The notes under the pieces: model-generated
The model's input: only the letters and a program-made list of their open reading frames with translations
Told to the model about the DNA's origin: nothing
The model's database searches: none
Assembly: GCA_014155875.1 (NCBI GenBank)
Contig: JACEFZ010005535.1
Span: forward strand, 50,001-114,000
Source: Cepaea nemoralis
Lineage: Eukaryota; Mollusca; Gastropoda; Stylommatophora; Helicidae
Reading direction: 5' to 3'
Length of the DNA: 64,000 nt
Translations under genes and position numbers: made by a program
Shown: positions 37,998 through 48,119 of the stretch, one piece after another
Layout of the letters: each line of letters opens with the position of its first letter
Numbering within the stretch: position 1 is the stretch's first letter

Positions 37998-38335
37998 GCA
38001 TTATGAGACTGTGTGGCTTAGAGATTATGATATTCACCTCTGGCTTTAGTATACTTGGTTTGATTCATGGCCTGGATTTTAACCAAATAAGAAAAGGATA
38101 GTATAATTCCCCCATTTCTGGGGTATGAGATCTAAAGTTTAGCCTTATATGACAAGAGTGAAAAACTCAGAGCGCCTGTGTGCCCTTTGCACACGTTTTA
38201 AAATCCCTCTGCTATTTGAAATCAAAAACAGCAAGCCAAGAAGACCAGTAATTAGGTTACATTTAAAAGTTATGAAAAAAACTGAAACAATAAAGAAAAA
38301 CAGACAGCAAAAATTAATACTTATCAGGAAGTAGT
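37998..38335 (+). repeat. tRNA-derived SINE with the conserved central block
   Basis: The head GTGTGGCTTAGAGATTATGA and box B GGTTTGATTCATGG; central CCCTTTGCACACGTTTTAAAATCCC. The A-rich open frame at 38149-38334 is part of it and not a gene. Confidence 0.7.
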
Positions 38336-38427
38336 CTGATCAACGAACCAATTTAATTGATTAGGCTATGTCCAGATAAATATTCCTTTGTGCTCTCTGT
38401 TTTTTATCATGTAATTTTTATTGTTCA

Positions 38428-38696
38428 GTTGATAAAGGCCGGCTTCGTGGCTTAGAGGTTATGACTTTTCTCCGTAATCTCGTATACTCTCGTTAGGTAA
38501 CGTGATGACGGTTCAAATCAGCAGTGGTTCGAATCGCATCGTTAACTTACGGGGTATGTGAGCCGGCCGCTCAGAAAGCAATGGCAAACTACTGAGCGTA
38601 ATCTTGCCAAGAGATCAACATACAGCTGAAAGATGCTGGTGTTGACAGCTAAGTCCTGTAAAAAGATATGCTAAAAAAAAAAAAAAGTTGATAAAG
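38428..38696 (+). mobile_element. SINE family 5, full length, 11-bp TSD
   Basis: AGTTGATAAAG at 38428-38438 and 38686-38696 flanks 247 bases highly similar to 2144-2387, with an A-run tail. Confidence 0.9.
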
Positions 38697-38744
38697 ACTG
38701 ATAAAAACGTTTGCCTATATCTGTATGTGTTTGTCCATCCGTCA

Positions 38745-39050
38745 AGTTTCTCAGTTACATTTTGTGTAAATAAAACAAATTACCAAGACAGGGGTTACAT
38801 TTCAGAGTGGGTTAGTGTAACAACTGGCTAGGACAGGAGTTAAAGTACAGGGTGGGTTATTGTAACAGTAGGCAGGAACTGGATTTACAGTACAAATTGG
38901 GTTATTGTAACAATTGGTTGGGACAGGAGTTAAAGTATATATTGGATTAGGTAGGGACATGGGTTAAAGTAGAAAGTGGGTTAATATAACAATTTATTGA
39001 GATAGAAGTAAAAACTGTAAACTTAGTAGAGTGCATAATAATTGCAGGTA
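38745..39050. repeat. Degenerate ~60-bp tandem repeat
   Basis: The motif GGGTTATTGTAACAATTGG with GACAGGAGTTAAAGTA recurs four to five times. Confidence 0.75.
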
Positions 39051-39124
39051 TTAACTTTTGGTGTCTATGTCTTTAAAGATTGACATATTTATTTGTATAC
39101 TGTTGTTATTTCTCTTTACTATCA

Positions 39125-39724
39125 CATCATATCTTATTAACCCATGTATGAGGTGGCTTCAAATGAAAACCTTGAAAGTGTGATGGAAATCACAATAACC
39201 ACGCCATTGTCTTGTAACTTGTCAATATTGTTGTTAGGGATGTCAAGAGTGTTAAGCATGTGACTTCACAGTGCAGACGCACATGGTGACATAAGGGCAG
39301 TTTAAAGATGGCCACCCCACTTTTGATATCCGTTTTTTTTTTATCAGTGAAGGGTGTAACATATGTAAATTCATCAGCGAATGAAGGTCTAATATGGTGA
39401 TGCATGCCTGTCAGTCCAGCAAGTGTATGAGTGGAGTAGGAAGTTTTGATCCTCAGTTAAATCCAAATGACGTGGACTTCTGAGTAAAGGTGTCCTTTTG
39501 CAACATGACAATGCTCGACCCCCATACTGCCCATGGAAAGATTGAAACCATTGAAGACCTCCACTTTCAGTGTGTACCACATCCCCCGTACTCACCAGAC
39601 CTAACCCAAAGTGATTTCCACCCGTTTGGACAACTCTAAGAGTAAAAAAACATTTAAAAAACATTTAAGGTTTTCATTTTAAGTCTCTTCAAATTACATC
39701 ATATGTTATTAACCCACGTGTATG
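39125..39724 (+). mobile_element. Mariner-family transposon remnant (about 560 bp)
   Basis: Plus-strand remnants LLQHDNARP, then (next frame) HTAHGKIETIEDL and PHPPYSPDLTQSDFHPFGQL match the C-terminal catalytic signature of mariner transposases (NARPHTA; PYSPDL.PSD). A frameshift lies in the C-run near 39,520. The ends ATGAAAACCTT (39,165) and AAGGTTTTCAT (39,667) form terminal inverted repeats. Most of the transposase is deleted. Confidence 0.82.
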
Positions 39725-39924
39725 CAAAATGGTTTGACAACACTCACAAATTTCATCCATACAGGCCATGGCTGACAGGCGGTTTGCTATGGGGGACATC
39801 CTGGAGAGTCAGGATTTCACTCCGACGACTTCATGGTCCCTCGAGGGTTAGAAACCCTAGACAAGACTGGAATTCTCGCTTGATACAGAAACCCACTAGA
39901 TGTATCTGTAGCAGAGTTTGACTC

Positions 39925-40488
39925 ATAAAGAATAGGAGACCTTTGTTTGAGACCCATATATATGAACTTTGGTGATAGAGATGCCAGTATTTCTGGCTGG
40001 GAACTCTTAGGAAATGTTTCTTTTATTGTGTCCTGGTTATAGTTTTTAGTTGTTTGTTGTATAACAATGTATAAAATCATGATGTATATATTGTATAACA
40101 CTGTATAAAATCTATCATGAATGTAGTGTAAACATTTTTTTTAATGTAAATTACCTTTAGGCTATAGCTATAAACGAAAGCTAAAATAAAAGAGAGAAAA
40201 TCGTGCACTTTTAACATGGAACATCTCTGGCAACCTGTGAAATGTAACTTAATACTTGCGAGATTAAAAGGTTAATGGCAAGATTATCAACTTCACTGCA
40301 CCATGTTTTACCCCACTGGATTGTCCTTTTCTGCAGAATGGCCAGTTGCCTGCCGAGAGAAACACACAAAGGATATACTCTGTAGCTCTAGCGATTACCC
40401 CATGGATCTCCAGAAAAATTGTTCTCCAGTCTGAATGGCAATTTGAAAATGAATCCATTACCTTCAGGGTGTCGGGCTGATGGCTTGA
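39925..40488. other. No recognised feature
   Basis: Ordinary AT-rich sequence. Minor local duplication around GTATAACAATGTATAAAATC at 40,060-40,110. Confidence 0.5.
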
Positions 40489-40810
40489 CCACATCACCAT
40501 AGAAATGGCTTGACCACTTCAGCATAGAGATAACTTGATCACTTTACCATACAGAATAGAAATGGCTTGACCACTTCACAATAGAGAACAGAAATAGTTT
40601 GACACTTCACTTTTGAGAATAGAAATGGCTTGACCACTTCACCATAGAGATGACTTGACCACTTCATCATAGAAATGGCTTGACCACTTCACCATAGAAA
40701 TGATTTGACCACTTCAGCATAGAGAATAGAACTGGCTTGACCACTTCACCATAAAGAATAGAAATGGCTTGACCACTTCACCATAGAGAACAGAAATAGT
40801 TTGATCACTT

Positions 40811-41947
40811 CTATTTAGAGAATATCCTGACTCCCAGCCATAAGCAGATGGAAAGGATACAGAATGAAGCTATGCGCATTATTCTTGGGTGTACAAGAGA
40901 TGCAGCATGCAGGGCGATGCGCTACCTTCTTGATTTTCCAACCATTGAAGAGAGAATACAAGTTTGCAGGGCACGCGCCTACCTCAGAGTTAATGCAAAC
41001 ACACTACATCCACTGCATAGTGAAATTATGAAGGTGAAGGGCAGCAGGCTAAAAAGGGGACGGTCGTGGATGGGTCAAGCCTTGGACATTCTTCAACAGG
41101 TGTGTTCACTTGAGGACTTAGAACCTAGGCGAGGAGTGGGTGCAAGTGCCAACAGATTTCTGCTATATCCTTTTCAGTTTGCATGCAACTAGATAGAAAA
41201 TGCAGACAAGAAAATCCGGCTGCTGTAGAGGCTGAAGTACAAGCGTTGATTTTCGAGAATTCGCTAGGCGGTGATGCGGTCATCTACACAGATAGGTCGG
41301 TCGTCCGACATGTGAGAAGCTCATGGGCCTTTACAGCTCGGGCCGGAGGGAGAATTGTGAAGGAGGACTCTGGTGCTTTCACTGAAACCACCAGTAGCCT
41401 GACTATGGAAGTCATGGCAGTAAGTAAAGCAATAACATGGCTCGAAACACAGACATTCACTAGGGCATGTTTCCTTAGCGACTCAATGAACATGATCAAG
41501 AGGATAGAGGAGGGGTCGATCCGAAGAGAATGGCTGCTGCCTCTGGAGCGGTCTTGGCTGGCAAAGATTAGTTTCATCTTCGTGCCAGGGCATGCGGGAG
41601 TACAAGGAAATGAGCGGGCTGACAAGCTCGCAGGTGAGGCTACTGTGGAGGGCGGACGCGCCATGGACCAGGCTGACATTCTGAATGCTCTACGAGAAGT
41701 AAGACTTTTGCGTGAACCAAGCGATGACTGTGAATCTACAACCAGCAAATTAAAAGAGGGGAGGCCAAACAAGAACACTACGCAGGAAGCCAAAGAAGAT
41801 TGATAAACCAACACAGAACTGGCGTCGTTAGCCGCTACACGCTGCGGGATTTGCTGAGGAGGGGATCCGAGCACTTATGGACTGAATGGTCGATGTGCAA
41901 TGAGGATGATCTGTCGACTAACTAACTAACTAACTATTTAGAGAATA
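40811..41947 (+). mobile_element. 5'-truncated I-clade LINE with RNase H, 14-bp TSD
   Basis: TSD CTATTTAGAGAATA at 40811-40824 and 41934-41947. The insertion (1,109 bp) starts inside the RT C-terminus (IQNEAMRIILGCTRDAACRA) and includes RNase H: YTDRSV (the usual Gly is Arg), MEVMAVSKAI, LSDSMNMI and PGHAGVQGNERADKLAGEA. A deletion near 41,743 relative to the copy at 59,605 shifts the C-terminal frame. It ends (CTAA)n. Confidence 0.92.
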
Positions 41948-42016
41948 GAAATGGCTTGACCACTTCACCATAGAGATGGCTTGACCACTTCACCATAGAA
42001 ATGACTTGACCACTTC

Positions 42017-42242
42017 AGCATAGAGATGCTTGCTTGCTTGCTTGTGTTCATTGGCTTGAGCTCCAACGCGAAGTCCTGTATGTCGGATGAAGGCATCCTG
42101 TTGTCCAGCATCAGTGTGATGTCATACAGGACCTGAGGTTTGCGTGAGTATCCATTGTCCCATGTCTGGCTTATTGGTGTGCAGACTGGTGGTATCGCCG
42201 TACAGGCAGACACTCTCCAACTTTGGAGGAAGCATAGAGATG
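42017..42242 (-). mobile_element. CAAG-tailed retroposon, copy 2, 12-bp TSD
   Basis: AGCATAGAGATG at 42017-42028 and 42231-42242. The 202-bp insertion is about 95 percent identical by eye to 31029-31229, same orientation, tail (CAAG)n on the minus strand. Confidence 0.9.
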
Positions 42243-43734
42243 ACTTGACCACTTCACCATAGAGAATAGAAATGGTTTGACCACTTCACCATAGAGATGG
42301 CTTGACCACTTCACCATAGAGATGGCTTGACCACTTCACCATAGAGAATAGAAATGGCTTGACCTCTTCACTAAAGAGATGTCTCCATCACTTCACCATA
42401 GAAATGGCTTGACCACTTCAGCATAGAGATGACTTGACCACTTCACCATACAGAATATAAATGGCTTGACCACTTCACCATAGAGAACAAATAGTTTGAC
42501 CACTTCACTTTAGAGAATAGAAATGGCTTGACCACTTCACCATAGAGATGGTTTGACCACTTCACCATAGATAATAGAAATGGCATGACCTCTTCACCAA
42601 AGAGATGTCTCGACCACTTCACCACAGAAATGGCTTTACCACTTCACCATAGAGAATAGAACTAGCTTGATACCTTCACCATAAAGAATAAAAATGGCTT
42701 GACCACTTCACCATAGAGAACAGAAATAGCTTGACTACTTCACCATAGAGATGGCTTGACAACTTCATCAAAGAAATGGCTTGACCACTTCACCATAGAG
42801 AATAGAAATGGCTTAACCACTTCACCATAGTGAAAAGGAATGGCTTGACCTCTTCACCAAAGAGATGCCTCAACCACTTCACCATAGAAATGGCTTGACC
42901 ACTTCAGCATAGAGATAACTTTACCACTTCACTGTAGAGAATAGAAATGGCTTGACCACTTCACCATAAAGAATAGAAATGGCTTGACCACTTCACCGTA
43001 GAGAATAGAAATGGCTTGACCACTTCACCATAAAGAATAGAAATGGCTTGACCACTTCACCATAGAGAACAGAAATGGCTTGACCACTTCACCATAAAGA
43101 ATAGAAATGGCTTGACCACTTCACCATAAAGAATAGAAATGGCTTTGACCACTTCAGCATAGAGATAACTTTACCATTTCACTGTAGAGAATAGAAATGG
43201 CTTGACCACTTCACCATAAAGAATAGAAATGGCTTGACCACTTCACCATAGAGAATAGAAATGGCTTGACCACTTCACCATAAAGAATAGAAATGGCTTG
43301 ACCACTACACCATAGAGAACATAAATGGCTTGACCACTTAACCATAGAGAACAGAAATGGCTTGACCACTTCACCATAGAGAACATAAATGGCTTGACCA
43401 CTTCACCATAGAGAACATAAATGGCTTGACCACTTCACCATAGAGAACATAAATAGCTTGACCACTTCACCATAGAGAACATAAATAGCTTGACCATTTC
43501 ACCTTAGAGAATAGAAATGGCTTGACCACTTCACCATAGAGATGGCTTGACCACTTCACCATAGAGATGGCTTGACCACTTCACTATAGAGATGGCTTGA
43601 CAACTTCACCATAGAAATGGCTTGACCACTTCACCATAGAAATGACTTGAGCACTTCAGTATAGAGATGACTTGACCACTTCACAATAGAGAATAGTAAT
43701 GGCTTGACTACAGAATGATGATAATCATGATGTA

Positions 43735-44195
43735 TCAGATTCTCTACAGAACATTGCTCTCACACGATCACCACAATCTTGGATCAGCTCTGTGTTTTTG
43801 GTCTCATTTATGCCATGTGGCCAAACCATCTATATATTTATCACTCTGCCTTTCCCCTTGTTTTTTTCCTATCAATCTTGCCAGTTGTCACCAAGTTCTT
43901 CAGTTATTTCTTTTCATACATAACCTGCCAACATTTTTTTCTCATTGCAGTTGACATCTTGTTATTGGTCAGTATGTTTTCCATCTTGCAAAAAGAAACC
44001 TTTGCCATAGCGATTCTTGGTATAATCTCTTCAAGGCAACTTCAATCAGATGTTATGACTGTTCGGAGATAGTTGTGCCGATTTGCTTGTTTAAGAATAT
44101 TCCCATTGATATGTATATTACATTGTTGTATGTTTTTCTTCTTAGAGACAACCATAATCTCTGTCTTCTTACAGTTTAATTGTAACCCTCATTGT
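43735..44195 (-). mobile_element. RTE-type LINE 3' fragment, minus strand
   Basis: The reverse complement matches the LENLV fragments at 26,925-27,600, including ACCATAATCTCTGTCTTCTTACA (thumb) and the GGATCAGCTCTGTG tail region. Confidence 0.7.
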
Positions 44196-44599
44196 TCATT
44201 GTGTACAATAACCGCACCAACTAAATGTTGCAGATCCTGTACAACACCACATGGCATGGACTATAAGAAAGAAGGAGACGAAGATAACATAAATGAAGGA
44301 TTATTTCACAGAAATAAATAACATGTGAGGACAGCAAGAACTGCTCTTAGCCAGATGTACAAAGTAAGAGAACATACGACATGATGGTTTGAATTGGCAG
44401 GAAAGAGGCAGTCATGTATCCAATATTGCATGGAGTCGCAGTTATTATCAAGTGTTCACATTTTCCCCACCACTGTACTAAAACATTTTTGGAGTAGTAT
44501 ATTTAAACCAAAGGCCACAGCTCTGTGGTCATATCGTGACACGAGTACGTACTTAACCCACATTTATTGATAAAAGCTTTCTGATAGTGCCAGATTAAA

Positions 44600-45055
44600 C
44601 ATGACATTTCCTCTGTTCTGCTGATGGTGTTTTTAGTTGCACAATACTATATCCTGGTTTTAAGTTCCTCAGCACATTTGTTTTTTTAGTTCCTTTAACA
44701 TTTTTTGTAAGAATATTTCTGCTAGAAACATGTTTTCTTCACACAAGGTTCTACAGCACATATTTTTGTATAGTTTTTGTTACATTGTGTGTATGTCTAA
44801 TAGAAACATGTTTCTTTGTGTAAAGTTCTGCAGCATAGTTCTTTTTTTGTTTTTTAAATTCCTGTAATATTTTTTGTAAGAATATTTCAATAATATTTCC
44901 ACTATACAAATGTTTCTTTACATTAGGTTCGAGAGCACAGTATTCTTTTGTAGTTCCCTTTATAATTGTTGTAAGAATATTTCTATTAAACATGTTTCCT
45001 TATATGATGTTTGGCAGCACAGTAGTTTTGTGTAGTTCCTGTTACATTTCTTGTA
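44600..45055. repeat. Degenerate ~90-bp tandem repeat
   Basis: The block TTTTTTGTAAGAATATTTCT, AAACATGTTTCTT, GTTC.GCAGCACAG recurs four to five times with strong divergence. Confidence 0.75.
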
Positions 45056-45056
45056 A

Positions 45057-45265
45057 GGGCTTCAACCCCTACACAGGACGGTTGGACTAAAGTGTTGACC
45101 TCTCGAGCTTGACTTGGGGGTGTAAATTACAAGTACCTCTGAAGTCGGAGTGGCGAGGGACTCTGTTAATAGGAAAAGTTAATCCACACGCAAAATTCAG
45201 CCCAGCACTACTAGAAGTAGTGTGTATGGACTACTCTCGAGTTCAAAGCAAGCAAGCGCAAAAAA
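45057..45265 (+). repeat. SINE family 1, 5'-truncated
   Basis: GGCTTCAACCCCTACACAGG, TTGACTTGGGGGTGTAAATTA and CTCGAGTTCAAAGCAAGC, A-run end. Lacks box A. Confidence 0.8.
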
Positions 45266-45297
45266 AAACTAGACAGTATGTTCAAATGTTAATGATC

Positions 45298-45773
45298 TTT
45301 TAGTGCAGTGGTTCTCAACCGGTGGGGAATTTCCCCCCCCCCCCCAGGGGGGAATTGTAGGGTTTCCAGGGGGGGGGGGATTAAGATTATTTCAAGATCA
45401 CATTAATACAAGAACCGATTACTTGATATTGTTTTTCCCTTCATACTGTACGGTTCTGTATGTCTCCCCCTTCTAAAATTCCATTTATAAAGTAAGTAGA
45501 CCCACAAATCATGTTATATGTGGACGTCTAGACTTGTTTTAGTATGTGCTATTAAATTTAGCTTCCATTATTACGTATACGGTGTAGGGGCGGGGGCGGA
45601 ATTTTCGGTAGGAAATACGAAAAGGGGGGAATGACGTTCTGAAAATATGGTGAAGGGGGGAACGGGCAACATTTTTAGGTAGGAAACATGAAAAGGGGGG
45701 GGGGGGGGGTGACGTTCTGAATATATGGTGAAGGGGGGCACGGGCCAATAAAGGTTGAGAACCACTGTTTTAG
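45298..45773. mobile_element. hAT-type MITE, 460 bp, 8-bp TSD
   Basis: TSD TTTTAGTG at 45298-45305 and 45766-45773. Perfect 15-bp inverted ends CAGTGGTTCTCAACC / GGTTGAGAACCACTG, the classic hAT terminus. The interior has a G-rich unit (TGACGTTCTGAA.ATATGGTGAAGGGGGG) in two copies. No transposase. Confidence 0.93.
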
Positions 45774-46020
45774 TGGCTTTGTCTCGTGACATCCAATATT
45801 TTGAGATCAAGCCCACCACTGGCCGTGGGCTCAATTTCGTATGAAGACGGATTTTACAACATTGACCTGTTCTCCAAGGTCAGCTTAGCATAAATTAGGC
45901 ACCAGGAAATGTATTGGGACGTAAAAGCAACCTACGTGATATTAGCCACATCACCCGCCGAGTGGTCTATCAAAATATGAGGCACCGTATAAAGCTAGTG
46001 CGCCTAAGGTGTGTACGTTC
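45774..46020 (+). repeat. SINE family 6 copy
   Basis: Head GGCTTTGTCTCGTGACATCC with box B region GAGATCAAGCCC; 3' GGCACCAGGAAATGTATTGG and GAGTGGTCTATCAAAATATG. Confidence 0.65.
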
Positions 46021-46392
46021 ACGTGGAAATTCCTAATGCACGCCAGCAATATTACAAATGCCGTGTATTGATAAACATTGTGATCTTGTCGGGGCCAAGG
46101 AACGGGGGGATTTTTACGGGGTTTATTATGTCTATGTATTTCTGAATCAGTGAACGAAATGTTTTACTGTATGGATCAGAAACATGGAGAACACCTAAAA
46201 CCCTTACAAATAAACTATGAACATTCACTAACTGGTGTCTGCGCAAAACAGAAGGAATAAAATGGTATGACAAAATTCCAATGTGGAACTCATGGAAGAA
46301 CTAGACTTTTATAACAGTGATGAACCCAGCAGTGAAGAAATGACGATGAGGCTGGTTTTCTTCTATTGAAGAAACCTGAAAATAGTATCATT

Positions 46393-46872
46393 AGAAAGGC
46401 CGGTACTTTTGCTTTAATTCACCCCAAACAAACTTCGTGAGCTATATTTAGCGTCACCAGCTATATTTAGCGCCGACGGTGATCTCCCTGTGTTCGGCTG
46501 GAGTGCGTGTACAGTGCGTTTCAATTGCCCCACACCACAGTGTTGTTTCTTTGGGGCTGTGGCAACCCGTTTCTGTGTGAGTGTCTGTCTCCCTTCGATC
46601 CTCATTTGCATCGGTCCTGCAAATCACTTTCCGGTTAGGGTTAGGGTTAGGGTTGTGTGTACCCTAACCCTAACCCTACTCCTAACCCTAACCCTAACCG
46701 GAAAGTGAAAGAATAGCGCACACGGCCGCATAGAATTGCGCACCGAGCTACGGCGCAACACACGGAAACTCCCTGGATGTTCGGCGCAACACAGGGAAGC
46801 CCTGGATGTGACGTCATACCCTGGGATTCCCTTTTGTTTGGGGTGAATAAAAGCAAAAGTACAGAAAGGCCT
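46393..46872. mobile_element. Inverted-repeat element with telomeric core, 9-bp TSD
   Basis: TSD AGAAAGGCC at 46393-46401 and 46864-46872. Terminal inverted repeats GTACTTTTGCTTTAATTCAC (46403) and GTGAATAAAAGCAAAAGTAC (ending 46863), about 28 bp with one mismatch or so. The centre (46624-46708) is a palindrome made of telomere motifs. 9-bp TSDs fit Mutator-like elements, but no transposase is present, so superfamily is inference. Confidence 0.88.
46624..46708. repeat. Inverted telomeric repeats (TTAGGG / CCCTAA)
   Basis: TCACTTTCCGG, three TTAGGG units, GTTGTGTGT spacer, then five or six CCCTAA-type units (one mutated to CCCTAC-TCC) and CCGGAAAGTGA. The outer 11 bases are a perfect inverted repeat, giving a long hairpin. 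Confidence 0.95.
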
Positions 46873-47039
46873 TTGTCTGGAATTCACGGTGGGGGGGGGG
46901 GGGGGGGGGGGTAGAAGAGAAATAGGAGTACCTCAAAACACACAGAGACGAGAAGTCGAGACAAAGGAATAATAACAGGAGGGCGGAGCTGCATGGGACA
47001 ACTAAGACTATAAATTATAAGGGATTGGAGTGGTTTGGT

Positions 47040-48115
47040 TCAGGGACTATGCCCCAATTGGGGGGGGGGGGGCGGTAAAGGGTGTAAGAGGAAGAAGAGG
47101 AGGAGGAAGAAGACCGCCGCCACCACAACGACGAGGAGTAGGAGTTGCAGCAGAAGAGAAGAATGGTGGTGGAGGAAGACGAGGTAGGAGAATGCCTCGA
47201 AGTGCGATCCCTCTCTATTATAAGAATCCACCCGAGGTATTGTTGAAATTTGGCTCGCCTCCGGAGTAAACAAAACACTCAACGTCAAACTGAAGTTGGC
47301 AACGAAAATTCACAGATGCGCGATAAGGCATTAAAATACACCTGTTTATTTGGTGTATAAACAATGTTGCAATACACAATTCTTCGTCTCTATAGGGTGT
47401 CCCTAAGACAGGATCAGCACCTATTACGAGCAGCTCGAATTGCCATGCTCATATGTCCTTAACCTCTACCTCAGCGCTCATTCTGTTTTCCATTCCTGTG
47501 TTCGTTCCGTGTCGTTATCTTCTAGTTATATTCATCTCGCTCCTGGGTCCATGGTCTTTCGATCCCAGCAAGTGACTCCTCCCGTCGTCCACTTGAATAT
47601 GAGCTACACCTACCTAAGAATATCCAATTCGCTCCACGACTTTGACTCCTCAGAATATCCACACACGTCCGAATCTCAATACGGTATCCCAGCGTAATCT
47701 TGTTTGTTGACGTCTGACGCATCTCCTTAGTTTCCCTGCGCACTCTATAATTGTACCATTCGGTGCATCTTTTAGGGAAGCTCCCTTCAGCCTTTCTCAG
47801 TCTGCTGTGTGTCAGTGACTGATATGTGGCAGAGAAGAAGAACGAGAAAAACAAGTAGGAGGACGAAGAGGAGAAGAGAAAGAAGTAGATGAAGAAGGAT
47901 AGGAGGGGAGCAACAGCAGAAGAGGGGGGGGGGGGTAGAAGAAGAAGGGGAAGGAGGTAAATTAAGAGGAAGAATAAGAAGACAACGGCGCAGACGAATG
48001 CGAAGGAGGAGAAAACGAGAAGGAAGAAGAAGAGGGGGAGTAGGATGAGAAGAAGTAGATGAAGAACTGGAACTGTTTTGTCCCCATGTGCTGGTTCAGA
48101 TCTTGTCACGGGAAG
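47040..48115. other. Purine-rich tracts and unassigned sequence
   Basis: 47,080-47,190 and 47,830-48,065 are GAA/GGA-rich, giving long pyrimidine-coded artefact frames on the minus strand. 47,200-47,760 contains no repeat I recognise; the short open frame 47440-47697 has no domain. Confidence 0.5.
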
Positions 48116-48119
48116 CTGC

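Larger units (their letters stand above)
40489..43710. repeat. 25/32-bp satellite array (GGCTTGACCACTTCACCATAG)
   Basis: Core ATGGCTTGACCACTTCACCATAGAG with an optional AATAGAA spacer, about 75 copies. It is interrupted by a LINE (40825-41933) and the 201-bp-type element (42029-42230), both with TSDs made of array sequence, so the array predates them. Confidence 0.95.
46140..47035 (+). mobile_element. RTE type B LINE 3' fragment, split by another element
   Basis: 46,150-46,401 encodes a decayed C-terminal RT region ending in NSIIRK. The sequence resumes after the inverted-repeat element at 46,864 with AFVWNS-type residues and a tail with AAACACACAGAGACGAGAAG. A poly-G run lies at 46,891-46,911. 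Confidence 0.75.

Noticed and set aside
38149..38334. 61-codon basic open frame as the next kinase exon
   Set aside because: Part of a tRNA-derived SINE; no acceptor in the right phase.
46624..46708. True chromosome end or ancient telomere fusion
   Set aside because: The telomere motifs lie inside an element with terminal inverted repeats and a 9-bp TSD, so transposition explains them better.
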